A stretch of 30,409 bases of DNA from Pseudomonadota bacterium (GTDB lineage Bacteria > Pseudomonadota > Gammaproteobacteria > Xanthomonadales > Xanthomonadaceae): the NCBI GenBank assembly GCA_023399815.1, contig JAEWOJ010000120.1:1-30409 (forward strand), written 5' to 3'. How positions within the stretch are numbered: position 1 is the first letter of the stretch; each line of letters opens with the position of its first letter. Below, piece after piece: positions 7,636 through 15,565 of the stretch. Made by a program: the position numbers and the translations under genes. The notes under the pieces were generated by a model. That model worked only from the letters and a program-made list of their open reading frames with translations. It was not told the origin of the DNA and did not search any database.

Positions 7636-9323
7636 GCCGCGGCGACACCCTGCGCGGCGTGTTCGCGCGGCATCGCTGGCGCCTGCTGCTGGCGGTGGCG
7701 TTGCTGCTGGTCACGCTGCTGGCGGGCGTCGGCCTGCTGGGATTGTCCGGTGGCTTCCTGACCGCTGCCGCGCTGGCCGGTGCGCTGGGTGCGGGGGCCG
7801 CGTTCAACTTCTTCTCGCCGTCGGCGGGAATCCGGGCGCTGACCCTGGTGCGCATCGCCTCGCGCTATTTCGAGAAGCTGGTCGGCCACGACGCCACCCT
7901 GCGCATCGCCCGCGACCTGCGCGTGTGGTTCTTCCGGCGTGCGTTGCCGCTGGCGCCGGCGCGGCTGGGCGGCACGCGCACCGGCGAACTGCTGGCACGG
8001 CTGATGTCCGACATCGGCGAGGTCGATGGGCTGCTGGTGCGGGCGCTGGGGCCGTTGCTGGCGCTGGCCGGCATCGCGCTGGCGACGATCGCGGTCGCGG
8101 CATGGATCCACTGGCCCGCGGCCGCGTTGCTGCTCCTGCTGTCGCTGCTGGTCGGCATCGGCGTGCCGGTGCTGGCGGTGCGCCGCGGCGATGCGGGCGA
8201 AGCCGAGCGTGCGCGGCACCGCACTACGCTGCGCACGCTGGCCTACGAGGGGCTGGAAGGCGCCGCCGACCTCACCGCGCTGGAGGCGCGCGACGACTGG
8301 AGCGTCCGCGTCGATGCCGCGGCGCGCCGGCTCGCGGGCGACGACCATCGCCGTCGTGGCCGCCTGATCGCCGGCAACGTGCTGCATTCGGCCAGCGCCG
8401 GACTGGGCCTGCTGGCGATGCTGTGGATCGCGCTTTCCGCCTTCCAGGACGGCCGGGTCGACGCGCCGCTGGCCGCCACGCTGGTGTTCCTGGCCGTGGC
8501 GCTGCTGGAGGTCGCCGCCGGCTGCGGCCTGGCCTGGCAGGCGCTGCAGTCGGCGCGGGTCTCCGCAACGCGGTTGCAGGCCATCATCGAGCAGCCGCCG
8601 TCGGTGCTCGATCCCGCGCATCCGCGCTCCCTGCCGGAACCGCCGGCCACGGTCTCGTTCGAGCAGGTGGTGTTCGGCTGGCCTGGCGAAACCTGGTGCC
8701 TGCTCGATGGCATCGACCTGCAGCTGCGGCCGGGCGAGCGCATCGCGATCCGCGGCGACAGCGGCTGCGGCAAGACCACCCTGTCGGCCCTGCTGCTGCG
8801 GCTGTGGGACCCGCAGCAGGGCGCGGTGCGCTATGGCAGCGTGGACCTGCGCGAGGTCGCGCAGGACGACTGGTACCAGCGTGTCGCCTGGTTGCCGCAG
8901 GGCGCGCCGGTCTTCGCCGGCAGCATCGCCGACAACCTGCGCCTGGGCGATCCGCAGGCCGACGAGACGCGCTTGTGGGCGGTGCTCGAGCAGGTCCGTC
9001 TGGCCGACTGGGCGCGGCGGCAGGGCGGGCTGCCGGCCTGGGTCGGCGAGAACGGCGCCACGATGTCCGCCGGGCAGGCCCGGCGCCTGGCGATGGCGCG
9101 TGCGCTGCTGCGCGACGCGCCGCTGATGGTACTCGACGAACCGACCGAAGGCCTGGACGTGGATACCGCCAATGCGCTGCTCACCGACCTGGCGGCCGCG
9201 CTGGGACCGCGCAGCCTGTTGATGATCACCCACGGCCACCTGCCCGAAGGCGTGGTGCACCGCGAATACCGCCTGCAGCAGGGGCGGCTGATGCCGGAGA
9301 CGGGCGGCAGCGCGCAGGCGTAG
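7632..9323 (+). CDS. cydC: Thiol reductant ABC exporter subunit CydC
   Basis: This is the partner half-transporter of CydD, 563 aa. A membrane domain occupies roughly residues 1-310. The ATPase domain has Walker A GDSGCGKT (about 375-382), signature MSAGQARR, Walker B LMVLDEP and the switch His in the ITHGH stretch. The ATG at 7632 overlaps the cydD stop (ATGA), showing translational coupling; a GTG two codons earlier is less likely. The pair is divergent from cydABX, so the oxidase and its assembly exporter share one control region. The signature motif has SAGQ rather than SGGQ, a mild change that is common in CydC. Confidence 0.95.
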   Translation: MSRGDTLRGVFARHRWRLLLAVALLLVTLLAGVGLLGLSGGFLTAAALAGALGAGAAFNFFSPSAGIRALTLVRIASRYFEKLVGHDATLRIARDLRVWFFRRALPLAPARLGGTRTGELLARLMSDIGEVDGLLVRALGPLLALAGIALATIAVAAWIHWPAAALLLLLSLLVGIGVPVLAVRRGDAGEAERARHRTTLRTLAYEGLEGAADLTALEARDDWSVRVDAAARRLAGDDHRRRGRLIAGNVLHSASAGLGLLAMLWIALSAFQDGRVDAPLAATLVFLAVALLEVAAGCGLAWQALQSARVSATRLQAIIEQPPSVLDPAHPRSLPEPPATVSFEQVVFGWPGETWCLLDGIDLQLRPGERIAIRGDSGCGKTTLSALLLRLWDPQQGAVRYGSVDLREVAQDDWYQRVAWLPQGAPVFAGSIADNLRLGDPQADETRLWAVLEQVRLADWARRQGGLPAWVGENGATMSAGQARRLAMARALLRDAPLMVLDEPTEGLDVDTANALLTDLAAALGPRSLLMITHGHLPEGVVHREYRLQQGRLMPETGGSAQA

Positions 9324-9394
9324 ACGGCGGGGCGGGCCTGTTGCCCATTCCGGCGATTGCTACCATGCGCACTCGCTCTCGCACGGGGTCGATC

Positions 9395-10525
9395 ATGCGC
9401 GCCACGTTTTTCCTGCGATGCCTCCTGGCCGTCACGCTGGCGCTGGGCGGGGCCTGCGTCGCCGCGCCGAAGTCCCAGGCGCCCTCCAGCCGCGCCGAGG
9501 CCACGAAGATCATCGCCGACATGCGGCGCGTCGTGGCCGACGAAGGTGTCGAGCGGCTGGAGAAGGTACGCATCGGTGGCATCGAGCAGTGGGTGTCGAT
9601 CCGCGGCAACGACCGCCGCAATCCGGTGCTGCTGATGCTGCATGGCGGGCCGGGCTGGGTGGCGATGCCGGGCAGCTGGTACTTCCAGCGCGGCTGGGAA
9701 GAGTATTTCACCGTCGTGCAGTGGGACCAGCGTGGCGCCGGCAAGACCTACGTGGAGAATGGCCCGTCGGCGCTCGCGCCGACGATGACCCGCGAGCGCA
9801 TGGTCGAGGACGCGGTGGAGATGGTCGCCTGGCTGCGCCGCGAATTCGGCAAGGACAAGGTCTTCGTCCTCGGTCATTCCTGGGGCAGCTACCTCGGCCT
9901 GGAACTGGCCCAGCGCAGGCCGCAGTGGCTGCACGCCTACATCGGCATCGGGCAGATCACCGATGCGCCGGAGAGCGAGCGTCGCGGCTGGGCCTGGACG
10001 CTGGAGCAGGCGCGTCGCGACGGCAACGCGGCCGCCGTGGCCGAACTGGAAGCGCTTGCGCCCTACGCGAAGAACGGCGCGCCTGTGTCGCTGGCCGACC
10101 TGATGAAACAGCGCCGCTGGCTCAACCACTACGGCGGCATGGTCCACAACCGCCGCGGCGGCGAGGCCGAGGGCGCCGCGATCCGCCTGTCGCCCGAATA
10201 CAGCGACGCGGACGTGGCCGGCGTCTGGGAAGCCAACGACTTCTCGGTCGGCCATCTGCTCACCGGGGTGCTGACGCTGGACATGGGGCAGGTACGGCGA
10301 CTGGATTGCCCGCTGCTGCTGTTCCTCGGCCGCCACGATTACAACGTGTCGTCGAGCCTGGCCGCCGAGTGGTTCGAGCGCGTGCAGGCGCCCGCGAAGC
10401 AACTGGTGTGGTTCGAGGATTCCGCGCACGAGGTCATGAACGAGGAGCCGGGCAAGACCCTGGTGTCCCTGGTGCGGTATGCGTGGCCAATCGCCAAGCG
10501 CGCGGGCGACGTGTCGCCAGAGTGA
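9395..10525 (+). CDS. Secreted alpha/beta hydrolase, prolyl-aminopeptidase-like (S33)
   Basis: A 376-residue exported hydrolase. After a signal peptide (about residues 1-23) it has the HGGPG oxyanion motif (83-87), a DQRGAG stretch, the nucleophile elbow GHSWG with Ser162, Asp315 in GRHDYN and His345 in DSAHEV. These give a complete catalytic triad. HGGPG plus DQRGAG points to the proline iminopeptidase-like S33 group; the substrate cannot be told. An in-frame ATG at 9365 would add ten residues and weaken the signal peptide, so 9395 is preferred. It follows cydC by 71 bases on the same strand, with no clear functional link. It converges with higA. Confidence 0.85.
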   Translation: MRATFFLRCLLAVTLALGGACVAAPKSQAPSSRAEATKIIADMRRVVADEGVERLEKVRIGGIEQWVSIRGNDRRNPVLLMLHGGPGWVAMPGSWYFQRGWEEYFTVVQWDQRGAGKTYVENGPSALAPTMTRERMVEDAVEMVAWLRREFGKDKVFVLGHSWGSYLGLELAQRRPQWLHAYIGIGQITDAPESERRGWAWTLEQARRDGNAAAVAELEALAPYAKNGAPVSLADLMKQRRWLNHYGGMVHNRRGGEAEGAAIRLSPEYSDADVAGVWEANDFSVGHLLTGVLTLDMGQVRRLDCPLLLFLGRHDYNVSSSLAAEWFERVQAPAKQLVWFEDSAHEVMNEEPGKTLVSLVRYAWPIAKRAGDVSPE

Positions 10526-10575
10526 CCGTTTCCGCGCATTCAGTGCACTGCAATGTGGGTGGACCCCACCACGAG

Positions 10576-10598
10576 AAACCGGCGATAAAACCGGCGAT
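10576..10598. repeat. Tandem 11-base direct repeat at the end of higA
   Basis: Two copies of AAACCGGCGAT (10576-10586 and 10588-10598) sit between the converging hydrolase and higA genes. The second copy touches the higA stop codon. It may be incidental. Just upstream, GTGGG and CCCAC can form a small hairpin that might end the hydrolase transcript. Confidence 0.4.
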
Positions 10599-10957
10599 CA
10601 GGTCCCGACCAGGCTCTCCACGGGGATGCCGAGATTCTTGTGAAGCCTGCGGATCATCGGGAGCGTGAGTTCACGCTTTCCGTTCAGGATTTCATAGACC
10701 CGGTTGGGTTGTCCGATGCTGGGCACCAGGTCCTTGGGCGTCAGTCCGGATTGCTCCATGCGAAACCGGATGGCCTCGATGGGATCCGGTGCCTCGATGG
10801 GGTGGTGCCTGGATTCGTAGGCTTCCAGCAAGGTCAGCAGCACTTCGAATTCGTCCCCCGCATCGGTGCCGGGCTCGGGCTCCTGGTCGAAGAAACCGGC
10901 GGCTCGCCGTAGAGCGGCCTCGTAGTCCTCGTGGGTACGGATGGGGCGGATGTTCAT
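10598..10957 (-). CDS. higA: HigA-type antitoxin with Xre helix-turn-helix
   Basis: A 119-residue antitoxin with an acidic N-terminal half (about 1-55, likely toxin-binding) and a C-terminal Xre-type helix-turn-helix. The helix-turn-helix covers residues about 63-110, with 'LVPSIGQPNRVYEILNGKR' followed by 'LTLPMIRRLHKNLGIPVESL', very like E. coli HigA (YgjM). It should neutralise HigB by direct binding and repress its own promoter through the palindrome at 11271-11287. Its ATG overlaps the higB stop by four bases, so the two are translationally coupled in the toxin-first order typical of higBA. Confidence 0.9.
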   Translation of the reverse strand: MNIRPIRTHEDYEAALRRAAGFFDQEPEPGTDAGDEFEVLLTLLEAYESRHHPIEAPDPIEAIRFRMEQSGLTPKDLVPSIGQPNRVYEILNGKRELTLPMIRRLHKNLGIPVESLVGT

Positions 10958-11259
10958 AGCGTGGGCTCCACGGTGGCAGCGTCGATCCTGTCGTATTCGG
11001 CGTGAGTACCGATGAACTTGATGTAGAGGGACTCGAATCCATAGGCAACGGCGACGATCAGGCGATAGTTCCCGCCCTTGATGTTGAACACCACGCGGTT
11101 GTTGCCCACGAAGCTCGCGCTGGCGTACTGGGCCCTGATTTCCTGCGGGGTCTTCCAGCGTGCCACCTTGGCTTCGTCATACCAGGCGAGCAGGGGTTGC
11201 ATGGCGTCGGCGTGGCGGTTGCAGAAGGCTTCAAGGATGGGGCGGGCGATGATCCGCAT
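10954..11259 (-). CDS. higB: HigB-type mRNA interferase toxin
   Basis: A 101-residue protein aligning by eye with E. coli HigB (YgjN). It has 'RIIARPILEAFCNRHADAM' at the start, then 'VFNIKGGNYRLIVAVAYGFESLYIKFIGTHAEYD', the RelE-fold core with the conserved N-G-N-R and THxEYD pattern. Members cut mRNA at the ribosome. The start is notable: the bases just before the ATG are all C, with no Shine-Dalgarno site, and the -10 box lies so close that transcription should begin at or next to the ATG (see the promoter entry). It is followed directly by higA. Confidence 0.9.
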   Translation of the reverse strand: MRIIARPILEAFCNRHADAMQPLLAWYDEAKVARWKTPQEIRAQYASASFVGNNRVVFNIKGGNYRLIVAVAYGFESLYIKFIGTHAEYDRIDAATVEPTL

Positions 11260-11265
11260 GGGGGG

Positions 11266-11294
11266 ATGATAGTCCCAATTTGGGACTTTTGTAA
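11266..11294 (-). promoter_or_regulatory. higBA promoter with operator palindrome
   Basis: The perfect 17-base palindrome AGTCCCAATTTGGGACT (11271-11287) fills the space between TTACAA (11294-11289, weak -35) and TATCAT (11271-11266, -10) on the minus strand. Bound HigA or HigBA would block RNA polymerase. The predicted start, about seven bases past the -10 box, falls at about 11259, the A of the higB ATG. This implies a leaderless or near-leaderless message. Confidence 0.7.
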
Positions 11295-11301
11295 GCGGGT
11301 C

Positions 11302-12153
11302 TCAGGGAGAAGGTGGTGGCGCCTCATCGCGTACCCGCAGGAAGCGGGCGAAGCGCGGCAGGCCGGTGGCGGTCAGGCCGTTGTAGCGATAGGTGACCAG
11401 GCTGCCGATGGCGGGCGGCGCGGCGCGCTGGGCATCCTTGAAGCCGCTGCCGATGCGGAAGCGCGCGCCATCGGCGCGTTCCACCAGCAGGGCGCCGAGC
11501 ATGCCCTTGTATTTGCCCTTGCCTGGCAGGTGGGCCACCACGCGCGCCTCGGCGTCGTCCCAGGGCTTGAGCTTGAGCAGGCCGTCGCTGCGGCCGGCGC
11601 GGTAAGGGTTGTCCTGGTGGTGCAGCATCAAGCCTTCGCCACCGGCCGCCACGATGCCATCCAGATGGCGATGCAGCGCTGCGCTGTCGGCGATGCGTCG
11701 CTGCGGGATGAGTTCGAGCGTCGGAGAAGCACCGTGCCCGATCAGCGAACGCAGGGCGCCCAGGCGAAGATCGAAGCTGCCCGGGTGCCCGGGCAGGTCG
11801 AAGACCATGAAACGCAGGCGGCGCCAGCCGGCATCGTCGGGCGGATGCGTGCGCACCGTGCCGCTGGTGGTCTCGAAACTGCCGCGGCCGCCCCACAGTT
11901 CGCCATCCAGCGGTTGCCCGGGCCAGCCGCGGGTGAACCAGCCCGGGGGATCGATGCGGGTGCCGGCGCGCGTCCACAATGCCTGCCCGTCCCAGCGGGC
12001 GCGCACGCCGTCGAGCTTCTCGCTTACCCAGTAGTTGGACACGTCCGGGCCGTCGTGCCATTGGCCGGCCAGCATCAGGGGCGGTGGTGCGGCCGCCGCC
12101 GCGACCAGGGGCAGCAGCAACAGGTACAGCAGCAGTGTCAGCAATCGCGACAT
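11302..12153 (-). CDS. Exported ATP-dependent DNA ligase, Lig E type
   Basis: A minimal ATP-dependent DNA ligase of 283 aa with a signal peptide (MSRLLTLLLYLLLLPLVAAA). It has the nucleotidyltransferase motif KLDGVR with Lys46 as the AMP-accepting residue, RLRFMVFDLP (motif III), GGEGLMLH (motif IV) and LLKLKP (motif V). An OB-fold domain with 'LPGKGKYKGMLGALLVE' follows. It lacks BRCT, zinc or other extra domains. Known Lig E proteins of competent proteobacteria are periplasmic or extracellular and seal nicks in DNA outside the cytoplasm. The ATG at 12153 has a GGAGGGA ribosome-binding site; an upstream in-frame start at 12216 would bury the signal peptide. It lies 106 bases after metX and appears functionally separate. 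Confidence 0.88.
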   Translation of the reverse strand: MSRLLTLLLYLLLLPLVAAAAAPPPLMLAGQWHDGPDVSNYWVSEKLDGVRARWDGQALWTRAGTRIDPPGWFTRGWPGQPLDGELWGGRGSFETTSGTVRTHPPDDAGWRRLRFMVFDLPGHPGSFDLRLGALRSLIGHGASPTLELIPQRRIADSAALHRHLDGIVAAGGEGLMLHHQDNPYRAGRSDGLLKLKPWDDAEARVVAHLPGKGKYKGMLGALLVERADGARFRIGSGFKDAQRAAPPAIGSLVTYRYNGLTATGLPRFARFLRVRDEAPPPSP

Positions 12154-12222
12154 GGTCCCTCCACATGACGGTGCAGGGACAGCATGCGTGCAGGGCGGAA
12201 ACCTGCCGATCAGCACCGGAAG

Positions 12223-12241
12223 GAAAAACGCGTAGGCGTCC
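12223..12241 (-). terminator. Possible weak terminator after metX
   Basis: Read on the minus strand about 20 bases after the metX stop, a short GGACGC-CTAC-GCGTTT hairpin runs into TTTTT. The stem relies on G-T pairs, so it may be weak. Confidence 0.35.
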
Positions 12242-12259
12242 GCGCCACAGCGCTGTCGG

Positions 12260-13381
12260 TCAACGACCGGCCAGCGTGTCGAGGAAGCCGCGTACCGCCG
12301 GGCCGTAGCGGTCGTAGTCGACCAGGAAGGCGTCGTGGCCCTGCGGCGAATCCATGCCGATGAACTCCGTGTCGGCGCCGCCGGCGCGCAGGCCGTCGGC
12401 GACCTGCTGCTGCTGCTCGACCGGGAACAGGATGTCGGTGTTGGCGCCGATGGCCAGCGCCCGCTGCACGTGGATCCGCGCCAGCCCGGCCATCACGTCG
12501 CCATCGCCGTATTCGGCCAGGTCGAACCAGTCCATGGCGCGGCCCAGGTACAGGTAGCAGTTGGGATCGAAGCGGCGCACGAAGCGGCGCGCATGGCCTT
12601 CCAGGTAGCTTTCGACCTGGAATTCGAGGCCGAACGGATCGTCGTCGCCCTGTTCCGAGTCCAGCCGCACGCGGCCGAAGCGACCGTCCCATTCCAGCGC
12701 CGAACGATAGGTGATGACGCCCAGCTTGCGCGCCATGCGCATGCCCGGTTCCGGGTAGTGCGCTTCGTCGTAGTCGCCGCCGTTCCACGCCGGGTCCAGG
12801 CGGATGGCCTCGCGCTGCAGCGAGCGGATGGCGATGGAGAAGGGCAGGGCCTGCGCGCTGCCGGAGATGTTGATGTGGGTGCGCGCGATGCCCGGATGCT
12901 GCAGCAACAGGGCCAGCGCGGTCATGCCGCCCATCGAGTTGCCGATCAGGCAGGCCAACTGGCCGATGCCCAGTGCGCGCACCACCTCGGCCGCGGCGTT
13001 GGCGATGTCCTCCACCGACAGCTCGGGGAACGACAGCCGGTAGGGCCTGCCGGTGGCCGGATCGACGGAGGCCGGGCCGGTCGAACCCTTGCAGCTGCCC
13101 AGCGAGTTGACGCAGACGACGAACCAGCGGTCGGTGTCGATCGGCCTGCCCGGGCCGAGCATCGGTTCCCACCAGCCGGCGGCGGGATTGCCCGGATGGC
13201 TGGCGGCATGGGCGTCGGGCGAGAGGCCGGTGACGATCAGGATGGCGTTGCCGGCATCGGCGGCCAGCGTGCCCCAGGTTTCATAGGCGACACGCGCGCC
13301 GTGCAGCTGGCCGCCGCGTTTCATCGGGAACGGCGAGGCGAGCGGGTGGAAGCGGCTGCCTTCGGGGATGAACTCGGTCAT
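12260..13381 (-). CDS. metX: MetX-family homoserine/serine O-acyltransferase
   Basis: A 373-residue alpha/beta-fold acyltransferase that activates the hydroxyl of homoserine (or serine) for sulfur incorporation in methionine/cysteine synthesis. The triad is Ser149 in GNSMGGM, Asp316 in GANTDILFP and His349 in SPQGHDAF. The oxyanion-region 'TGLSPDAHAA' and 'VNSLGSCKGSTGP' are typical. Xanthomonad MetX proteins have been reported to prefer succinyl-CoA, and some act on serine, so 'homoserine O-acetyltransferase' would be an unsafe label. Length and motifs are normal. It follows ccmI by 107 bases, a gap containing a 9-base-pair inverted repeat. No SAM-riboswitch-like leader is seen. Confidence 0.9.
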   Translation of the reverse strand: MTEFIPEGSRFHPLASPFPMKRGGQLHGARVAYETWGTLAADAGNAILIVTGLSPDAHAASHPGNPAAGWWEPMLGPGRPIDTDRWFVVCVNSLGSCKGSTGPASVDPATGRPYRLSFPELSVEDIANAAAEVVRALGIGQLACLIGNSMGGMTALALLLQHPGIARTHINISGSAQALPFSIAIRSLQREAIRLDPAWNGGDYDEAHYPEPGMRMARKLGVITYRSALEWDGRFGRVRLDSEQGDDDPFGLEFQVESYLEGHARRFVRRFDPNCYLYLGRAMDWFDLAEYGDGDVMAGLARIHVQRALAIGANTDILFPVEQQQQVADGLRAGGADTEFIGMDSPQGHDAFLVDYDRYGPAVRGFLDTLAGR

Positions 13382-13419
13382 CGGGCGATTCTACCGATCA
13401 CGTGACGGCGTGTGGCCGT

Positions 13420-13454
13420 CGCTTCATGTCGCGATGTCATCAAGGCATGAAGCG
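13420..13454. terminator. Inverted repeat between ccmI and metX
   Basis: CGCTTCATG (13420-13428) and CATGAAGCG (13446-13454) form a perfect 9-base-pair stem around a 17-base loop. It lies 35 bases past the ccmI stop and about 40 bases before the metX ATG. There is no T-run. It may end the ccm transcript or bind a regulator of metX; the sequence does not decide. Confidence 0.4.
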
Positions 13455-13488
13455 GGATCGGGATGCCTGCTTCTTTCCAGGCGTCCGA

Positions 13489-14517
13489 TTACCGGATGGG
13501 TGCGTCCAGCGTGATCTGCAGCGTCCGCTCCGCCGGCAGGGAAACCTTCACCGGTACCGACTCGACATCGCCTTCCTGGCGCATCGCGGTGCCGCTGGCC
13601 GACAGGCGCGCGAACACTTCCACCTCGCCGAGCGCGGAGAGCTTCTGCGTCGGCATCGGGCTGTCGGCGTCGTCGAGCGTGACCGTCAGCGGTGCGGCCT
13701 GCGCCGGATGGCGCTCGACCGCGACCGGCATCGGCGGGCCGCCGGGCACGCGGGCGATGACGAACAGGGTGTCCTTGCCGGCGGCGACGCGGGCCTGCAA
13801 TGCCGGCGCCAGCGTGACCTGCACCGTGATGGCGTGGCCGCCATCGGCACCGGCGGCCGGCGTCGTCGCAGCTGGCGTGGAGGGCGGCAGGCCGGCGTCG
13901 ACGCGGGCGGCGTCGATCTGTTCGCGCAGCGCGGCGGCGGCATTGGGTTCCAGCCGCGGCAGCAGGCTTTCCCAAGTGCGCACGGCGGCTTTGTCCTGGC
14001 CGCGCTGGCGCTGCACGATGCCGACCAGCCAGGTGGCGCGCTGGTTGTCCGGCGCCAGTTCGCGGGCGTGCTGCAGCCACTGCAGGCCGGTGTCGTCGAA
14101 CAGCATCTTCGGCTGCGCGCGGGCGCGCGCCTGCGCGGCTTCGATCAGCAGCTCGGGCTGCTCCGGCTCCAGCCGCAACGCGCGCTCGAACGAGGCGGCG
14201 GCATCGGCCATGCGCCCGAGTTCGAGCTGCGAACGCGCCAGCAGGACCCAGCCTTCGCTGCGCTCGGGGTGTTCGTCGAGCGCGGCGCGCAGCTGCTCGA
14301 CGGCCTGCTCCAGGTTCTGCGGCGCGTCGGCCGCCTGCGACTGCAGCGCCGCCGGCGTGCCGAGCCACAGGTACAGGCCCAGCGTGGCCACCACCATCGA
14401 CGCCACCAGCGTGCCCCAGATCGCGCGCTTGCCGGCGCGCAGCAGCGGCCACAGCGCGATGCCGCCGGCGATGGCGGCCAGCAGCCCGGCCAGCGACAGG
14501 AATACCGCATTCACCAT
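13489..14517 (-). CDS. ccmI: Cytochrome c maturation protein CcmI (TPR)
   Basis: CcmI holds apocytochrome c for heme attachment, in complex with CcmF and CcmH. The 342-residue product starts with two membrane helices (about 3-25 and 34-55). It continues in the periplasm with TPR-like repeats ('AVEQLRAALDEHPERSEGWVLLARSQLELGRMADAAASFERAL'-type units, about 70-200) and ends with a beta-rich C-terminal domain after a Pro/Ala/Thr linker near 240. The ATG at 14517 overlaps the ccmH stop codon. It is the last gene of the ccm operon. It is separate from CcmH rather than fused to it as in E. coli. Confidence 0.9.
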   Translation of the reverse strand: MVNAVFLSLAGLLAAIAGGIALWPLLRAGKRAIWGTLVASMVVATLGLYLWLGTPAALQSQAADAPQNLEQAVEQLRAALDEHPERSEGWVLLARSQLELGRMADAAASFERALRLEPEQPELLIEAAQARARAQPKMLFDDTGLQWLQHARELAPDNQRATWLVGIVQRQRGQDKAAVRTWESLLPRLEPNAAAALREQIDAARVDAGLPPSTPAATTPAAGADGGHAITVQVTLAPALQARVAAGKDTLFVIARVPGGPPMPVAVERHPAQAAPLTVTLDDADSPMPTQKLSALGEVEVFARLSASGTAMRQEGDVESVPVKVSLPAERTLQITLDAPIR

Positions 14518-14963
14518 TCGCGCTCGTCCTGGTTGGCGTCTTCGCCGGCGGCCGCCGGCAGGCTGCGCCCACGCCGGCGCACGTGCACGAACAGGACCGC
14601 CGCGCCGGCCAGCAGCAACATGCCGGGGCCCAGCCACAGCAGCAGGGTGCTGCCTTCCATGCGCGGGCGGTAGAGCACGAACTCGCCATAGCGCTCGACC
14701 AGGAACTGCCTGATCTCCGCGTCGCTGCGGCCTTCGCGCATCAGGTTGAGGACCTCGCGGCGCAGGTCGTGGGCGATCTGCGCGTTGGAATCGGCCAGCG
14801 ACTGGTTCTGGCACTGCACGCAGCGCAGCTCGGCGGTCAGCGCGTGGAAGCGGTTTTCCTCGGCGCGGTCGCGGTATTGCAGCGGCGCGGGGTCGCCCAT
14901 CGGCTGCGCCGCCGCCAGCAGCGGCAGGCACAGCCCCAGCAGGAGAGCGGCCAGCCGGCTCAT
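14511..14963 (-). CDS. ccmH: Cytochrome c maturation thiol oxidoreductase CcmH
   Basis: A 150-residue membrane-anchored periplasmic protein that reduces or resolves the CxxCH cysteines of apocytochromes. After a signal peptide (about 1-19) it has the family motif LRCVQCQNQ with Cys48 and Cys51, then 'LRREVLNLMREGRSDAEIRQFLVERYGEFVLYRP', and one membrane helix at about 107-127. It is the short CcmH form without TPR repeats, which sit in CcmI next door. It overlaps ccmG by four bases (ATGA) and ccmI by seven, so translation is coupled. Confidence 0.95.
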   Translation of the reverse strand: MSRLAALLLGLCLPLLAAAQPMGDPAPLQYRDRAEENRFHALTAELRCVQCQNQSLADSNAQIAHDLRREVLNLMREGRSDAEIRQFLVERYGEFVLYRPRMEGSTLLLWLGPGMLLLAGAAVLFVHVRRRGRSLPAAAGEDANQDEREW

Positions 14964-15565
14964 CGGCGCGCCTTGCCGTCGGCTGCGGCCTCGATCTTCT
15001 CCAGCGCCGGAATCAGCTGCCGGTCGAGCACGTCCTGGGTGATGGCGCCGCTGTACTTCCAGCGCACGATGCCGCTGCCGTCGACCAGGAAGGTCTCCGG
15101 CGCGGCGGCGATGCCCCAGTCCAGCGCGGTGCGGCCTTCCTCGTCGGCCACCACCACCATGTAGGGATTGCCCAGCTGTTCCAGCCAGCGCAGCGCGTCG
15201 GCGCGCTCGTCCTTCCAGTTGTAGCCGATCACGCGCACGCGCTTGGTCTCGGCGAAGCGGGTGAGGACCGGGTGCTCGTCGCGGCAGGTCGGGCACCAGC
15301 TGCCCCAGACGTTGAGCAGGTAGGGCGCGCCGCGCAGGTCGTGGCCGCTGACCTTGACGCTGGGGTCGTGCAGCACCGGCAGCGAGAAGTCCGGCGCGGG
15401 CTTGCCGATCAGCGCCGACGGCAGCGTGTCGCGGTCGGGCTGGCCGGAGCGGCTCACGCCGTACAGCATCAGGCCGACCAGGCCGAGGAAGAACAGCGCG
15501 CCGATGATGAGCGCGACCGGCGGCAGGCGATGGGACGGATTCGGGGGCGGCGGGGTGTCGGACAT
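14960..15565 (-). CDS. ccmG: Thioredoxin-like CcmG/DsbE
   Basis: A 201-residue membrane-anchored periplasmic thioredoxin that supplies reductant to the heme ligation pathway. One N-terminal helix (about 17-38) is followed by a thioredoxin fold with active site WCPTC (Cys91, Cys94) and the family-typical 'GWGIAAAPETFLVDG'-like segment containing the cis-proline region (APETF). The family usually shows WCxxC with E/P-T between the cysteines, which fits. Its ATG shares a base with the ccmF stop (TGATG). Confidence 0.95.
   Translation of the reverse strand: MSDTPPPPNPSHRLPPVALIIGALFFLGLVGLMLYGVSRSGQPDRDTLPSALIGKPAPDFSLPVLHDPSVKVSGHDLRGAPYLLNVWGSWCPTCRDEHPVLTRFAETKRVRVIGYNWKDERADALRWLEQLGNPYMVVVADEEGRTALDWGIAAAPETFLVDGSGIVRWKYSGAITQDVLDRQLIPALEKIEAAADGKARR

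Noticed and set aside
13382..13488. SAM riboswitch or MET box before metX
   Set aside because: Only a simple 9-base-pair inverted repeat is present; the gap is too short and lacks the multi-helix core of SAM riboswitches.
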